Assembly (NCBI GenBank): GCA_965200535.1
Contig: CBDAUF010000002.1
Span: forward strand, 1,302,001 to 1,366,000
Length of the DNA stretch: 64,000 nucleotides
Direction of reading: 5' to 3'
Source: MPNO01 sp965200535
GTDB lineage: Bacteria; Pseudomonadota; Alphaproteobacteria; MPNO01
Every line of letters starts with the position of its first letter. Positions within the stretch are counted from its first letter, which is position 1. Shown piece by piece: positions 16,617 through 26,136 of this stretch. Both the position numbers and the translations under genes were made by a program. The notes below the pieces were generated by a model. It ran no database searches and was not told where the DNA came from. It saw only the letters and a program-made list of their open reading frames with translations.

Positions 16617-19541
16617 TCACGAGGGGCCGCCCGACGGAAAAATCGAAGAGGCCTGCGCCGGAACAACCTCTACAGGAGCGGCAGCGATTTCCCCCCGGTC
16701 CGACCGGTCGGCCGGGTCATGGAAGAGTGATGCGAGATACCGGCCGGTGTAGCTCGCTTCGATATGGGCGACATCTTCCGGCCGGCCCGCGGCGACGACC
16801 TGGCCGCCCTTGTCGCCTCCCTCCGGGCCGAGATCGACGATCCAGTCCGCCGTCTTTATCACCTCCAGATTGTGTTCGATGACGATCACCGTATTGCCCT
16901 GATCGACGAGGGCGTGAAGAACCGCAAGCAGATTGCGGACGTCCTCGAAATGCAGCCCGGTCGTGGGTTCGTCCAGAATATAGACGGTCTTGCCGGTCGA
17001 TCGCCGCGACAGCTCCTTCGACAGTTTCACCCTCTGGGCCTCGCCGCCCGATAGGGTTGTCGCCTGCTGGCCGATCTTGATGTAGCCGAGCCCCACCTTG
17101 TCGAGCATGGCCAGCTTGTCGCGGATCGACGGAACTGCGGCGAAGAACCCGCAGCCCTCTTCCACCGTCATGTCCAGAACCTCGGCGATCGACTTGCCCC
17201 GAAAGGCGATTTCCAGCGTCTCGCGGTTGTAGCGCTGCCCCTGGCAGACGTCGCACCGGACGTAGACATCGGGCAGGAAATGCATCTCGATCTTGATCTC
17301 GCCGTCGCCCTGGCACGCCTCGCAGCGGCCTCCCTTGACGTTGAACGAGAAGCGGCCCGGCTTGTAGCCGCGCGCCCGCGCCTCAGGCAGGTTGGAGAAC
17401 CAGTCGCGGATCGGGGTAAACGCACCGGTGTAGGTCGCCGGGTTGGAGCGCGGCGTCCGGCCGATGGGCGACTGGTCGATGTCGACGATCTTGTCGATCA
17501 GTTCGAGCCCCTCGATGTTGTCGTGCGCGCCCGGATGAGCCCGCGCACCGTGCAGCCGGCGCGCGATCGCCTTGTAGAGCGTCTCGATGATCAGGGTCGA
17601 CTTGCCGCTGCCGGAAACGCCGGTGACGCAGACGAAGGCGCCGAGCGGGATATCCGCCGAGATCGAGGCGAGATTGTTGGCGCTCGCCCCCTCGATCCGG
17701 ATGCGCCGTCCGGGGTCGATCGGGCGGCGGTCCGCGGGCACCGCGATCGTGCGGTCGCCGCGAAGATACTGCGCCGTCAGGCCATTCCCCGAGCGTATCA
17801 CCGCGCGCGGCTTGCCGGCCGCGGTCACCTCGCCGCCGTGAACGCCGGCGCCGGGTCCGAGATCGATCAGGTGGTCCGCGCTGCGGATCGCCTCCTCGTC
17901 GTGCTCCACCACGATAACGGTGTTCCCGAGGTCGCGGAGGCGCTTCAGGGTTTTCAGGAGCCGCGCATTGTCGCGCTGGTGCAGCCCGATGGACGGTTCG
18001 TCGAGCACATAGAGAACCCCGGTGAGACCGGATCCGATCTGGGAGGCGAGCCGGATGCGCTGGCTCTCGCCGCCCGACAGCGTGCCCGAATTGCGCGACA
18101 GAGTCAGATATTCGAGCCCGACATTGACGAGGAAACCCAGCCGTTCGTTGATCTCCTTGAGGATCGAGCGCGCGATTTCCCGGCTCTTCGGCGTCAGGGC
18201 ATCGGCAAGGGCGGCGAACCAGTCCCTGGCCTCGACGATCGACATGTCCGCAACCTGGCTGATGTGGAGCCCCGCGAGCTTAACTGCCAGCGCTTCCGGC
18301 TTGAGCCGCATGCCGCCGCACGCGCCGCATTCCCGGACGTTCTGGTACCGGCCGAGTTCCTCTCGGACCCAGGACGAGTCGGTCTCGCGAAAGCGGCGCT
18401 CCATATTGGGCAGCACGCCCTCGAACGGGCGGTTGATCGTGTAGCTGCGCTTGCCGTCGTTGTAGGACATCTCCACCGGCTCCTCGCCGGTGCCGTAGAG
18501 GATTCCTTCGCGGACCCTGCGCCCGAGCCGGCGAAACGGTTCCGAGGCCGAGACTCCGAAGTGGCGGGCGAGCGATTCCAGCGTCTGTTCGTAATAGCTC
18601 GAAGACGACCCGGCCCACGGCGCTATGGCGCCGCCGCCCAGCGGCTTGCCGGGGTCGGGCACGACAAGCTGCGGATCGAAGAACATCGTTGTGCCCAGGC
18701 CGCCGCAGGCGGGGCAGGCCCCGAACGGGTTGTTGAAGGAGAACAGCCGGGGTTCGATCTCGTCGATGGTGAAACCCGAGACCGGACAGGCGAACTTGGC
18801 CGAAAAGATCGTGCGTCCGCCGTCATCGGCGTTTTCGGCGACGGCGATCCCCTCGGTCAGGGCGAGCGCCGTCTCCAGCGAATCGGCGAGCCGGTTGCCG
18901 AGATCGGGCCGGATGACCAGCCGGTCGACGACCACCTCGACATCGTGCTTGAGTTTCTTGTCGAGCGCCGGCACCGCGTTGATGTCGTGCAGGGCGCCGT
19001 CGACCTTGACCCGTGTGAACCCCTGTTTCTGCAGGTTCTGGAACTCTTTGCGGTACTCGCCCTTCCGGCCGCGGACGATGGGGGCGAGCAGGTAGAGCCT
19101 CGCGCCGTCCTCCATCTCCAGCATGCGGTCGACCATCTGCGAGACCGTCTGGCTTTCGATCGGAAGCCCGGTGGCGGGCGAGTAGGGGACACCCACCCTG
19201 GCGAACAGGAGCCGCATGTAATCGTAAATCTCGGTGACTGTGCCGACAGTCGAACGCGGGTTCCGCGAGGTCGTCTTCTGTTCGATCGAGATCGCCGGCG
19301 ACAACCCTTCGATCGAATCGACGTCCGGCTTCTGCATCAGCTCGAGGAACTGGCGGGCGTAGGCCGACAGACTCTCGACATAGCGCCGCTGCCCCTCGGC
19401 ATAAATCGTGTCGAAGGCCAGCGTCGATTTGCCCGATCCGGAAAGCCCCGTCAGAACGACGAGCGCATTGCGCGGAAGTTCGACGTCGATGTTCTTGAGA
19501 TTGTGTTCTCGGGCGCCGCGAACGACGATCTTGGACTGCAT
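16617..19541 (-). CDS. uvrA: Excinuclease ABC subunit A
   Basis: 974 residues from ATG 19541 (MQSKIVVRGAREHNLKNID). Two ABC cassettes are clear: Walker A GLSGSGKST and GVSGSGKST, with signatures LSGGESQRIRLASQIG and LSGGEAQRVKLSKEL. The zinc-module cysteines are in CPVSG/CPACGG, CGACGG and CEACQGDG/CDVCQG. A charged tail of about 30 residues extends the C-terminus. UvrA scans DNA for bulky lesions and loads UvrB in nucleotide excision repair. No clear alphaproteobacterial LexA box (GTTC-N7-GTTC) was found upstream. Confidence 0.97.
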   Translation of the reverse strand: MQSKIVVRGAREHNLKNIDVELPRNALVVLTGLSGSGKSTLAFDTIYAEGQRRYVESLSAYARQFLELMQKPDVDSIEGLSPAISIEQKTTSRNPRSTVGTVTEIYDYMRLLFARVGVPYSPATGLPIESQTVSQMVDRMLEMEDGARLYLLAPIVRGRKGEYRKEFQNLQKQGFTRVKVDGALHDINAVPALDKKLKHDVEVVVDRLVIRPDLGNRLADSLETALALTEGIAVAENADDGGRTIFSAKFACPVSGFTIDEIEPRLFSFNNPFGACPACGGLGTTMFFDPQLVVPDPGKPLGGGAIAPWAGSSSSYYEQTLESLARHFGVSASEPFRRLGRRVREGILYGTGEEPVEMSYNDGKRSYTINRPFEGVLPNMERRFRETDSSWVREELGRYQNVRECGACGGMRLKPEALAVKLAGLHISQVADMSIVEARDWFAALADALTPKSREIARSILKEINERLGFLVNVGLEYLTLSRNSGTLSGGESQRIRLASQIGSGLTGVLYVLDEPSIGLHQRDNARLLKTLKRLRDLGNTVIVVEHDEEAIRSADHLIDLGPGAGVHGGEVTAAGKPRAVIRSGNGLTAQYLRGDRTIAVPADRRPIDPGRRIRIEGASANNLASISADIPLGAFVCVTGVSGSGKSTLIIETLYKAIARRLHGARAHPGAHDNIEGLELIDKIVDIDQSPIGRTPRSNPATYTGAFTPIRDWFSNLPEARARGYKPGRFSFNVKGGRCEACQGDGEIKIEMHFLPDVYVRCDVCQGQRYNRETLEIAFRGKSIAEVLDMTVEEGCGFFAAVPSIRDKLAMLDKVGLGYIKIGQQATTLSGGEAQRVKLSKELSRRSTGKTVYILDEPTTGLHFEDVRNLLAVLHALVDQGNTVIVIEHNLEVIKTADWIVDLGPEGGDKGGQVVAAGRPEDVAHIEASYTGRYLASLFHDPADRSDRGEIAAAPVEVVPAQASSIFPSGGPS

Positions 19542-19679
19542 GCTGGTACGTGTCAGGAGGCTGTCGGCGAGTTTACCCCATCGGGCCGCCGCGGCCATAG
19601 CACATTCGCCCGATCCGGTCCGCGGCGTCCGGTTCTGCTAGAGTGCGCTTGCGGCAGACGGCCGACGGGGCGGGAGATC

Positions 19680-20633
19680 ATGAAGCGCTGCGCGATCATC
19701 GACGATTACCAGGGCTGTGCGCTCGACATGGCCGACTGGAGCGAACTGTCGCCCGATGTCGAGGTGGAGGTGTTTCGCGACCACATCGCCGACGAGGACG
19801 CGCTGGCTCGCCGGCTCGCCGGGTTCGAGATCGTTTGCGCGATGCGCGAACGAACGCCGTTCGGCAGGTCCCTCCTCGAGAAGCTGCCCGACCTGGAGCT
19901 TCTGCTGACCAGCGGGATGCGCAACCTCTCGATCGACGGCGCTGCCGCCAGGGAGCGCGGGGTGACGGTCTGCGGCACCCCGTCGCTGGGCTATCCGACG
20001 GCGGAGCTCACCTGGGGGCTTATCCTCGCGTTGGCGCGTTCGATCCCGGCCGAGGACCGGGCGACCCGGGCCGGCGGCTGGCAGCACACCCTGGGCGTCG
20101 GCCTCGAGGGCAAGACGCTCGGCATTGTCGGGCTCGGGCGGTTGGGCGGCCGGGTGGCGATGGTCGGCAAGGCCTTCGGGATGGAGGTGATCGCCTGGAG
20201 CCAGAATTTGACCGAGGCGCGGTGCCGCGAGGCGGGAGCGTCGCTCGTCGACAAGGAGACGCTGCTGCGGACATCGGATGTCGTTTCCATCCATCTGCTG
20301 CTGAGCCGGCGGACGCGCGGCCTGATCGGCGCCTCCGACCTTGCGCTTCTCAAGCCGGAGGCGTTCCTGGTCAACACCTCGCGCGGACCGATCGTGGACG
20401 AGGCGGCCCTGATCGGCGCGCTGGAACGGCGGGCGATCGCCGGCGCCGGCCTCGACGTCTTCGATATCGAGCCGCTGCCGGCCGACCATCCGTTCCGGCG
20501 CCTCGACAACACCGTCATCACTCCGCATCTCGGCTACGTCTCGGTGGAGAACTACCGCGGCTTCTACGGCGGCATGGTGGAGGATATCCGGGCATGGCTC
20601 GCGGGCCGGCCCATCCGGGTTCTCGAAGGCTGA
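19680..20633 (+). CDS. D-2-hydroxyacid dehydrogenase family protein
   Basis: 317 residues. The NAD-binding motif is LGIVGLGRLGGRVA. The catalytic Arg is in NTSRGPIVDE, the Glu in VFDIEPLP and the His in TPHLGYVS. These make up the D-isomer 2-hydroxyacid dehydrogenase triad. The substrate is not predictable; homologues include phosphoglycerate-, glyoxylate- and hydroxypyruvate-type enzymes. It is divergent from uvrA with a 138-bp shared upstream region, and ssb follows after 79 bp. Confidence 0.88.
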   Translation: MKRCAIIDDYQGCALDMADWSELSPDVEVEVFRDHIADEDALARRLAGFEIVCAMRERTPFGRSLLEKLPDLELLLTSGMRNLSIDGAAARERGVTVCGTPSLGYPTAELTWGLILALARSIPAEDRATRAGGWQHTLGVGLEGKTLGIVGLGRLGGRVAMVGKAFGMEVIAWSQNLTEARCREAGASLVDKETLLRTSDVVSIHLLLSRRTRGLIGASDLALLKPEAFLVNTSRGPIVDEAALIGALERRAIAGAGLDVFDIEPLPADHPFRRLDNTVITPHLGYVSVENYRGFYGGMVEDIRAWLAGRPIRVLEG

Positions 20634-20712
20634 CGCCGAACGGTTTCGGTCCGGCGCCTCCATCCGCTATGCTTGCATCGGCAAGGCAGGCAGCGCCTGA
20701 AAGGGGGTTTCA

Positions 20713-21171
20713 GTGGCCGGAAGCGTCAACAAAGCGATTCTCATCGGCAATCTCGGGAGGGATCCGGAGGTCCGCCACACCAACGACGGAAACCCCATCG
20801 TCAACCTGTCCGTCGCCACCTCGGAGCAATGGCGCGACCGCACGTCGGGCGAACGGCGCGAACGCACCGAATGGCACCGTGTGGTGATCTTCAACGACCG
20901 CCTCGGCGATGTCGCCCAGAAATATCTGCGCAAGGGATCGAAGGTCTATCTCGAGGGCCAGATCCAGACCCGCAAGTGGACCGACCGGGACGGGCAGGAG
21001 CGCTACACCACCGAGATCGTCCTCAACCGTTTCCGCGGCGAACTCACCATGCTCGACAGCCGCGGCGAGGGCGGACAGGGCGGTTACGAAACGCCGCGAG
21101 GCGATGCCGACCGCGGCGGCGGATTCTCTTCCGGCGGCGGCGGCGACCTGGACGACGACATTCCATTCTGA
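20713..21171 (+). CDS. ssb: Single-stranded DNA-binding protein
   Basis: 152 residues from GTG, with GGGGG upstream. The N-terminal OB fold is NKAILIGNLGRDPEVRHTND and the rest of the first 110 residues. A glycine-rich linker and the acidic tip DDDIPF, which docks replication and repair partners, finish the protein. SSB coats ssDNA in replication, recombination and excision repair. An AT-rich spacer follows before gyrA. Confidence 0.96.
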   Translation: MAGSVNKAILIGNLGRDPEVRHTNDGNPIVNLSVATSEQWRDRTSGERRERTEWHRVVIFNDRLGDVAQKYLRKGSKVYLEGQIQTRKWTDRDGQERYTTEIVLNRFRGELTMLDSRGEGGQGGYETPRGDADRGGGFSSGGGGDLDDDIPF

Positions 21172-21407
21172 GTTTTTTTATCCAAAATAATATCAGAATA
21201 TCAATATATTATCTCACAATCGTGAGATTTCAGATCGATTTTTGATAGCGGCTCCGAGCGCCGTTGCCGGATCAGCGCCGCGGCGCCCGCGATTGAGTAT
21301 TGCCGCCGATTCTGTTATCCTTCACGAGTTCGTTCCCGCACACGGCGTCGGTCGGCACGGCGCTTCCGGAGCGATCACCGATCCCCGCGCCGAACAGGCG
21401 AATCGCC
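21172..21407. promoter_or_regulatory. AT-rich ssb-gyrA intergenic region with inverted repeat
   Basis: The first 75 bp are strikingly AT-rich for this genome. An inverted repeat ATCTCAC-AATC-GTGAGAT lies at 21211-21228 (7-bp arms, 4-nt loop). It is not followed by a T run, so an operator or supercoiling-sensitive gyrA promoter region is more likely than a terminator. The remaining bases to 21407 are GC-rich and hold no convincing gene. Confidence 0.4.
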
Positions 21408-24104
21408 TTGACAGACACGCTGCTTCCGCCGTCCCCGCCCGGCCTCAACGTGGTGCCTGTGAGCCTCGTCGAGGAGATGGAGCGCTCCTACCTCGACTAC
21501 GCGATGAGCGTGATCGTCTCGCGCGCGCTGCCGGATGCGCGCGACGGCCTCAAGCCGGTTCACCGCCGCATCCTCTATGGGATGCACGAGGAGGGGTACG
21601 CGTGGAACCGGCCGTACCGCAAGTCGGCGCGCATCGTCGGCGATGTGATGGGCAAGTATCACCCGCACGGCGACCAGGCGATCTACGATGCCATGGTGCG
21701 CATGGCGCAGGATTTCTCGATGCGCCTTCCCCTGATCGACGGGCAGGGCAATTTCGGCTCGATGGACGGCGATCCGCCGGCGGCAATGCGCTACACCGAG
21801 GTCCGGCTGACCCGCGCGGCGCACGAGATGCTCGACGACATCGAGCGGGAAACCGTGGCTTTCCGGGCCAACTACGATGACAGCGCGCACGAACCGGAAG
21901 TGCTGCCGTCGAGGATTCCCAACCTGCTCGTCAACGGCGCGGGCGGGATCGCCGTCGGTATGGCGACCAACGTTCCGCCGCACAATCTGGGCGAGATCGT
22001 CGACGCCTGCGTCGCGCTGCTCGACGAGCCGGACATTTCCATCGACCGCCTGATCGAGATCGTCCCGGGGCCGGACTTTCCCACCGGCGGGATCATTCTC
22101 GACCATTCCGGGATCAGGGCGGCCTGCCACCTGGGCCGCGGTTCGGTCGTGATGCGGGGGCGGACCCATGTCGAGGAGATCCGCAAGAACCGCGAAGCGA
22201 TTGTCGTCACCGAGATCCCGTATCAGGTGAACAAGGCGCGGATGATCGAGAAGATCGCCGACCTGGTGCGGGAGAAGCGGGTCGAGGGAATCTCGGACCT
22301 GCGCGACGAATCGGACCGCACCGGCGTGCGCGTGGTGATCGAACTGCGCCGCGATGCGGTGGCGAGCGTCGTGCTCAACCAGTTGTTCCGCTATTCGCCG
22401 CTGCAATCGACCTTCGGGGTCAATACCCTGGCGCTCGATGCGGGCAGGCCGCGGTTGATGGATTTCAGGGCGCTGTTGCGGTCGTTCCTCGATTTCCGCG
22501 AGGAAGTGATCCGGCGCCGCACGGTCTACGAGCTGCGCAAGGCGCGCGAACGCGCCCATGTGCTCGCCGGGCTGGCCGTCGCCGTCGCCAATATCGACGA
22601 GATGATCGCGTTGATACGCGCCGCGTCCGATCCCGTCGCCGCGCGCGAAGGACTTATGGGGCGGCGGTGGCCGGCGGAGGATATCGGCCCGATCATCGCC
22701 CTTCTGGACGAGCCGGGGCGCGGGATGGTCGATGGCGGCTACGACCTGTCCGAAACCCAGGCGCGCGCCATTCTGGAGCTCAGGCTGCAGCGCCTCACCG
22801 CGCTCGAGCGCGACAAGATCGGGGAAGAACTCGAGGCGCTGTCGGAGAAGATCGCCGAGTATCTGGCGATCCTCGAATCGCGCGACCGGGTGGTCGAGGT
22901 TCTCCGCAGCGAACTGCGCGAGGTGCGCGACGCCTATGCGACCCCGCGGCGGACCGAGATCGTCGATTCCGAGGTCGACCAGGACATTGAGGACCTGATC
23001 CAGCGCGAGGCCATGGTCGTGACCGTGACCCACGCGGGCTACATCAAGCGGGTGGCGCTTTCCACCTACCGGGCGCAGCGCCGGGGCGGCAAGGGCCGCG
23101 TGGGCATGGCGACCAAGGAAGGGGATTTCCTCGAGGGACTGTTCGTCTGCGACACCCATACCCCGGTGCTGTTTTTCTCGTCGCGCGGCAAGGCGTACCG
23201 GCTCAAGGTCTACCGTCTGCCGGAGGCGGAACCGCGGGCGCGCGGCAAGGCGCTGATCAACCTCCTGCCGCTCGACAGGGGCGAAACCATCACCGCCATC
23301 ATGCCGATGCCGGAAGACGAGACGGAGTGGCAGACGCTCGACATCGTGTTTGCCACCGCCAGCGGCAAGGTGCGGCGCAACCGGCTGAGCGACTTCGCCA
23401 ACGTGATGGCGAACGGCAAGATCGCGATGAAACTCGATGACGGCGACCGCCTCGTCGGCGTCGAGACCTGCTCGGGCGAGGAAGACGTTCTGCTGGCGGC
23501 GAGAAGCGGGAAGTGCATCCGCTTCCCGGTCGACGAAGTCCGGGTGTTCAGCGGCCGGACCTCGACCGGCGTTCGCGGGATTCGCCTCGCCGGGGACGAC
23601 AGCATCGTCTCGATGACGATCCTGCGCCACGGCGACCCGGACACCGGCGCCCGCGAAGCCTATCTCCGCTACGCCAACGCACGACGCCGGGCGGAGGAGG
23701 GCGGCGACGGCGGCGAGCCGCTCTCGCCCGAAACCATCGCGCGTTTCGAGGAAGCCGAGCAGTTCATCCTCGGCATCACCGAAAACGGTTATGGCAAACG
23801 CACGTCTTCCTACGAATACCGCACGACGGGACGGGGCGGGCAGGGGATCGTCAACATCGAGACGTCCGAGCGCAACGGTCCCGTGGTCGCGACGTTCCCG
23901 GTCGAGCCTTCCGACGAGATCATGCTGGTGAGCGACGCCGGCACCGTGATCCGCTCCCCGGTCGAGGACATTCGCATCGCCGGGCGGAGGACCCAGGGTG
24001 TCAAACTGTTCGACACCGCCGACGACGAACGCGTGGTGTCGGCGGCGCGCTTCGCTAGGGATTTTGGTGATATCGGCAACGGCAACGGGGAAGCCGGAGG
24101 GTAG
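21408..24104 (+). CDS. gyrA: DNA gyrase subunit A
   Basis: 898 residues from a TTG at 21408, chosen because TDTLLPPSPPGLNVVPVSL matches the usual alphaproteobacterial GyrA N-terminus. The frame is open to an ATG at 21300, but the extra residues are not conserved. The active-site Tyr is in AAMRYTEVRL. The quinolone pocket reads HPHGDQAIYDAMVRMAQ, with Gln at the position of E. coli Ser-83. The GyrA box QRRGGKG (near residue 560) confirms gyrase rather than topoisomerase IV. C-terminal beta-pinwheel repeats follow. It introduces negative supercoils with GyrB. Confidence 0.96.
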   Translation: MTDTLLPPSPPGLNVVPVSLVEEMERSYLDYAMSVIVSRALPDARDGLKPVHRRILYGMHEEGYAWNRPYRKSARIVGDVMGKYHPHGDQAIYDAMVRMAQDFSMRLPLIDGQGNFGSMDGDPPAAMRYTEVRLTRAAHEMLDDIERETVAFRANYDDSAHEPEVLPSRIPNLLVNGAGGIAVGMATNVPPHNLGEIVDACVALLDEPDISIDRLIEIVPGPDFPTGGIILDHSGIRAACHLGRGSVVMRGRTHVEEIRKNREAIVVTEIPYQVNKARMIEKIADLVREKRVEGISDLRDESDRTGVRVVIELRRDAVASVVLNQLFRYSPLQSTFGVNTLALDAGRPRLMDFRALLRSFLDFREEVIRRRTVYELRKARERAHVLAGLAVAVANIDEMIALIRAASDPVAAREGLMGRRWPAEDIGPIIALLDEPGRGMVDGGYDLSETQARAILELRLQRLTALERDKIGEELEALSEKIAEYLAILESRDRVVEVLRSELREVRDAYATPRRTEIVDSEVDQDIEDLIQREAMVVTVTHAGYIKRVALSTYRAQRRGGKGRVGMATKEGDFLEGLFVCDTHTPVLFFSSRGKAYRLKVYRLPEAEPRARGKALINLLPLDRGETITAIMPMPEDETEWQTLDIVFATASGKVRRNRLSDFANVMANGKIAMKLDDGDRLVGVETCSGEEDVLLAARSGKCIRFPVDEVRVFSGRTSTGVRGIRLAGDDSIVSMTILRHGDPDTGAREAYLRYANARRRAEEGGDGGEPLSPETIARFEEAEQFILGITENGYGKRTSSYEYRTTGRGGQGIVNIETSERNGPVVATFPVEPSDEIMLVSDAGTVIRSPVEDIRIAGRRTQGVKLFDTADDERVVSAARFARDFGDIGNGNGEAGG

Positions 24105-24170
24105 GGTGCGGCTGGCGGAGCGGAGCGCTCCGAACCGCGTCCGGTTCGCGCGTCACAGGAGGGCACTTTC

Positions 24171-24677
24171 ATGGCGGCCGACCGCATCGGGGTCTATCCG
24201 GGTACGTTCGACCCGATCACTAACGGGCATATGGACATCATCCGGCGCGCCGCCAACGTCATGGACCGGCTGGTCGTCGGCGTTGCGGTAAACGCGGGGA
24301 AGGGACCGCTGTTCGCAGTCGAGGAGCGGGTCCGGATGGTCCGCGACGAGGTCGCCTCGCTCAACCGCGTGGATTGCGAACGAATCCAGGTGGCCCCGTT
24401 CGATACCCTGCTGATGGACTTCGCCGTCGAACAGGGGGCCTGCATGATCGTCCGCGGTCTCCGCGCGGTGTCCGATTTCGATTACGAATTCCAGATGGCG
24501 AGCATGAACGCCAAGCTCAACGCGGAAGTCGAGACGGTGTGCCTGATGGCATCGGACAAGCACCAGTTCATCGCTTCCCGCCTCGTCAAGGAAATCGCCG
24601 TTCTGGGCGGCGACATTTCGGCGTTCGTCTCGCCCCGCGTTGCCAGGCTTCTCAGCGACCGCCGCGACAGCCGGTAG
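24171..24677 (+). CDS. coaD: Phosphopantetheine adenylyltransferase
   Basis: 168 residues with AGGAGGG before the ATG. TFDPITNGHMDIIRRA carries the T/HxGH nucleotidyl-transfer motif and ASRLVKEIAVLGGDIS is the conserved ISSTLVRE-type block. It transfers AMP to 4-phosphopantetheine, the penultimate step of coenzyme A synthesis. It is 66 bp after gyrA in the same direction. Confidence 0.96.
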   Translation: MAADRIGVYPGTFDPITNGHMDIIRRAANVMDRLVVGVAVNAGKGPLFAVEERVRMVRDEVASLNRVDCERIQVAPFDTLLMDFAVEQGACMIVRGLRAVSDFDYEFQMASMNAKLNAEVETVCLMASDKHQFIASRLVKEIAVLGGDISAFVSPRVARLLSDRRDSR

Positions 24678-24769
24678 TCTCGCGGCGGCGCGGGGCAGGG
24701 ACGCGGAGCGCCGCCTGACCGCCTTGACCCCCGGGCAACCGCTCCATACCTTCGCCTTCGCACCCGGGC

Positions 24770-24845
24770 GCGCGCATAGCTCAGGCGGTAGAGCAACTGA
24801 CTTTTAATCAGTGGGTCCCAGGTTCGAGTCCTGGTGCGCGCACCA
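24770..24845 (+). tRNA. tRNA-Lys (anticodon TTT)
   Basis: The 7-bp acceptor stem GCGCGCA/TGCGCGC is perfect. The D-arm starts GCTC, the anticodon stem is ACTGA/TCAGT with loop CTTTTAA (anticodon TTT) and the T-arm is CCAGG-TTCGAGT-CCTGG. The discriminator is A and CCA is encoded. The cloverleaf is intact. Confidence 0.96.
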
Positions 24846-24877
24846 ATAATCCCCAGCAATTCGACCCGTCGGACCGG

Positions 24878-25336
24878 CTAGCGGCGGAACAGCAGCCGAT
24901 CGAGCGAGATCGGTCCCGGTCCGAGTGTCACCACGGCGAAGAGGATGACCGCCCAGAACATGTGGGCGCTGAACCAGGCATCCGGATAGACGAACAACTG
25001 GATGACCATGGTCATGACCAGCATGCCGAGCGCCGACAGACGGGTGAACAACCCGACCACCAGCAGAACCGGCAGGATGTGCTCCGCCAGGGCCGTCATG
25101 TGAGCCGACAGTTCCGGAAAGGGCATGCCGAATTCCTCGCGGAACAGAAAATATTGCCCGTCCTTCACGGAGAAGATGTTCCACCCCTCGACCTTGGTGC
25201 GGCCGGAACGCCAGAACACGACGGCGATCGGCAGCCGCAGGGCGAGCAGCCCCAGCGGCCCGAACCAGCGGGTGACGGTGTCGGCGGCGCGGTTGCCGCA
25301 GTCGATCAGGTCGGCGATTCGCCTGATGGTGCTCAT
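24878..25336 (-). CDS. DoxX family membrane protein of the bufferin operon
   Basis: 152 residues with four hydrophobic helices (LLALRLPIAVVFWRSGRTKV, HILPVLLVVGLFTRLSALGM and two more). RSGRTKVEGW and the general layout match DoxX/SURF4-like proteins. Its ATG overlaps the stop of the DUF2063 gene (ATGA), so it is the last gene of the DUF2282-DUF692-DUF2063-DoxX unit. DoxX genes recur beside these RiPP operons; a role in membrane handling or redox chemistry of the product is inference. The end lies 32 bp from the tRNA-Lys 3-prime end. Confidence 0.85.
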   Translation of the reverse strand: MSTIRRIADLIDCGNRAADTVTRWFGPLGLLALRLPIAVVFWRSGRTKVEGWNIFSVKDGQYFLFREEFGMPFPELSAHMTALAEHILPVLLVVGLFTRLSALGMLVMTMVIQLFVYPDAWFSAHMFWAVILFAVVTLGPGPISLDRLLFRR

Positions 25337-26136
25337 GCCTGTCCTCCTTCGAGCGCTTCGCCCGCGACGCCGGAGAAGGCGCCGGCGGTAAGCAGAGTCC
25401 TGAATGCCTCGATGACGTCGAAACCGTCGTTTGCTGCCGCCGCCGCGGCGTGCGCGGCCTCCAGGGCATCGCCGGCGATCAGGGCTTCGGCGAAGGCGCA
25501 CCGCTCCGGCGTCAGAGACTCCACTGTGACGGAGAGACCCGGCCGCAGCACCAGCGCGCCGGCGGCCCCGGCGGCGAAAACGAGATCGCCCGCCGTTTGC
25601 GTCTCGCCGGTATTGGCGCGCCAGATATCGGCGACGGGATAATCGGACCGGACCAGCCGGGCGGCCGGGTGCGGGACCAGCCGCGCGGCGGCCAGCCCGT
25701 CGCCGAGAGCCGCGAGCGCCGCCGGATCGAGCACCGGCGCATCGGCGGCGTGGCGCGCCTCGATCACCGCGCGCTCGAGGCGGGCGACATCGGGCAGATA
25801 CGGCAGATCCCGGGCCGGTGCGAAGCCTTGCAAAAAATCCGCGAAGCCTGCGCCGTACAGGTTGAGGGTGCGCTCGCGCGCCGGGCGGTCGGCGATAAAG
25901 ACGCTGGCCATCTGTTCGAAAAACGGCATGTCCACGATGCACAGGACCGCCGGATAGGCCGCCGCAAGCGCCTCGATCAGGGCCATGCGCACGTTGTTGC
26001 GGTAGACCCGGAAACGCCGCGCCGAAACATCGCAAAGCCCGGTTGGGGCCGCGTCGGGGGACGGGTCGCGCAGGGCTGCGGCGAATTCCGCCTGGAGGCC
26101 CGCATGCGAAACCGCCATGTCCGCCGCCGGCCTCAT
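25333..26136 (-). CDS. DUF2063 protein, BufC-type partner of the MNIO enzyme
   Basis: 267 residues from ATG 26136, which overlaps the DUF692 stop (ATGA). The N-terminal DUF2063 domain shows LQAEFAAALRDP and RRFRVYRNNVRMALIEALAAAYPAV, a helical domain commonly labelled DNA-binding but now seen as the RiPP-recognition partner of DUF692 enzymes. The C-terminal half, rich in Ala, is the beta-rich second domain (RPGLSVTVESLTP). It likely presents the precursor to BufB. A later start at 26118 is possible. Confidence 0.87.
   Translation of the reverse strand: MRPAADMAVSHAGLQAEFAAALRDPSPDAAPTGLCDVSARRFRVYRNNVRMALIEALAAAYPAVLCIVDMPFFEQMASVFIADRPARERTLNLYGAGFADFLQGFAPARDLPYLPDVARLERAVIEARHAADAPVLDPAALAALGDGLAAARLVPHPAARLVRSDYPVADIWRANTGETQTAGDLVFAAGAAGALVLRPGLSVTVESLTPERCAFAEALIAGDALEAAHAAAAAANDGFDVIEAFRTLLTAGAFSGVAGEALEGGQA

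Noticed and set aside
17280..19679. Long plus-strand frame continuous with the dehydrogenase at 19680
   Set aside because: The part before 19680 is antisense to uvrA and has no conserved residues; the dehydrogenase starts at ATG 19680.
19542..19679. Search for an SOS (LexA) box upstream of uvrA
   Set aside because: No GTTC-N7-GTTC or GAAC-N7-GAAC pair was found by eye.
21375..23630. A 751-codon open frame antisense to gyrA
   Set aside because: Low-complexity His/Arg/Asp translation and complete overlap with the conserved gyrA coding sequence.
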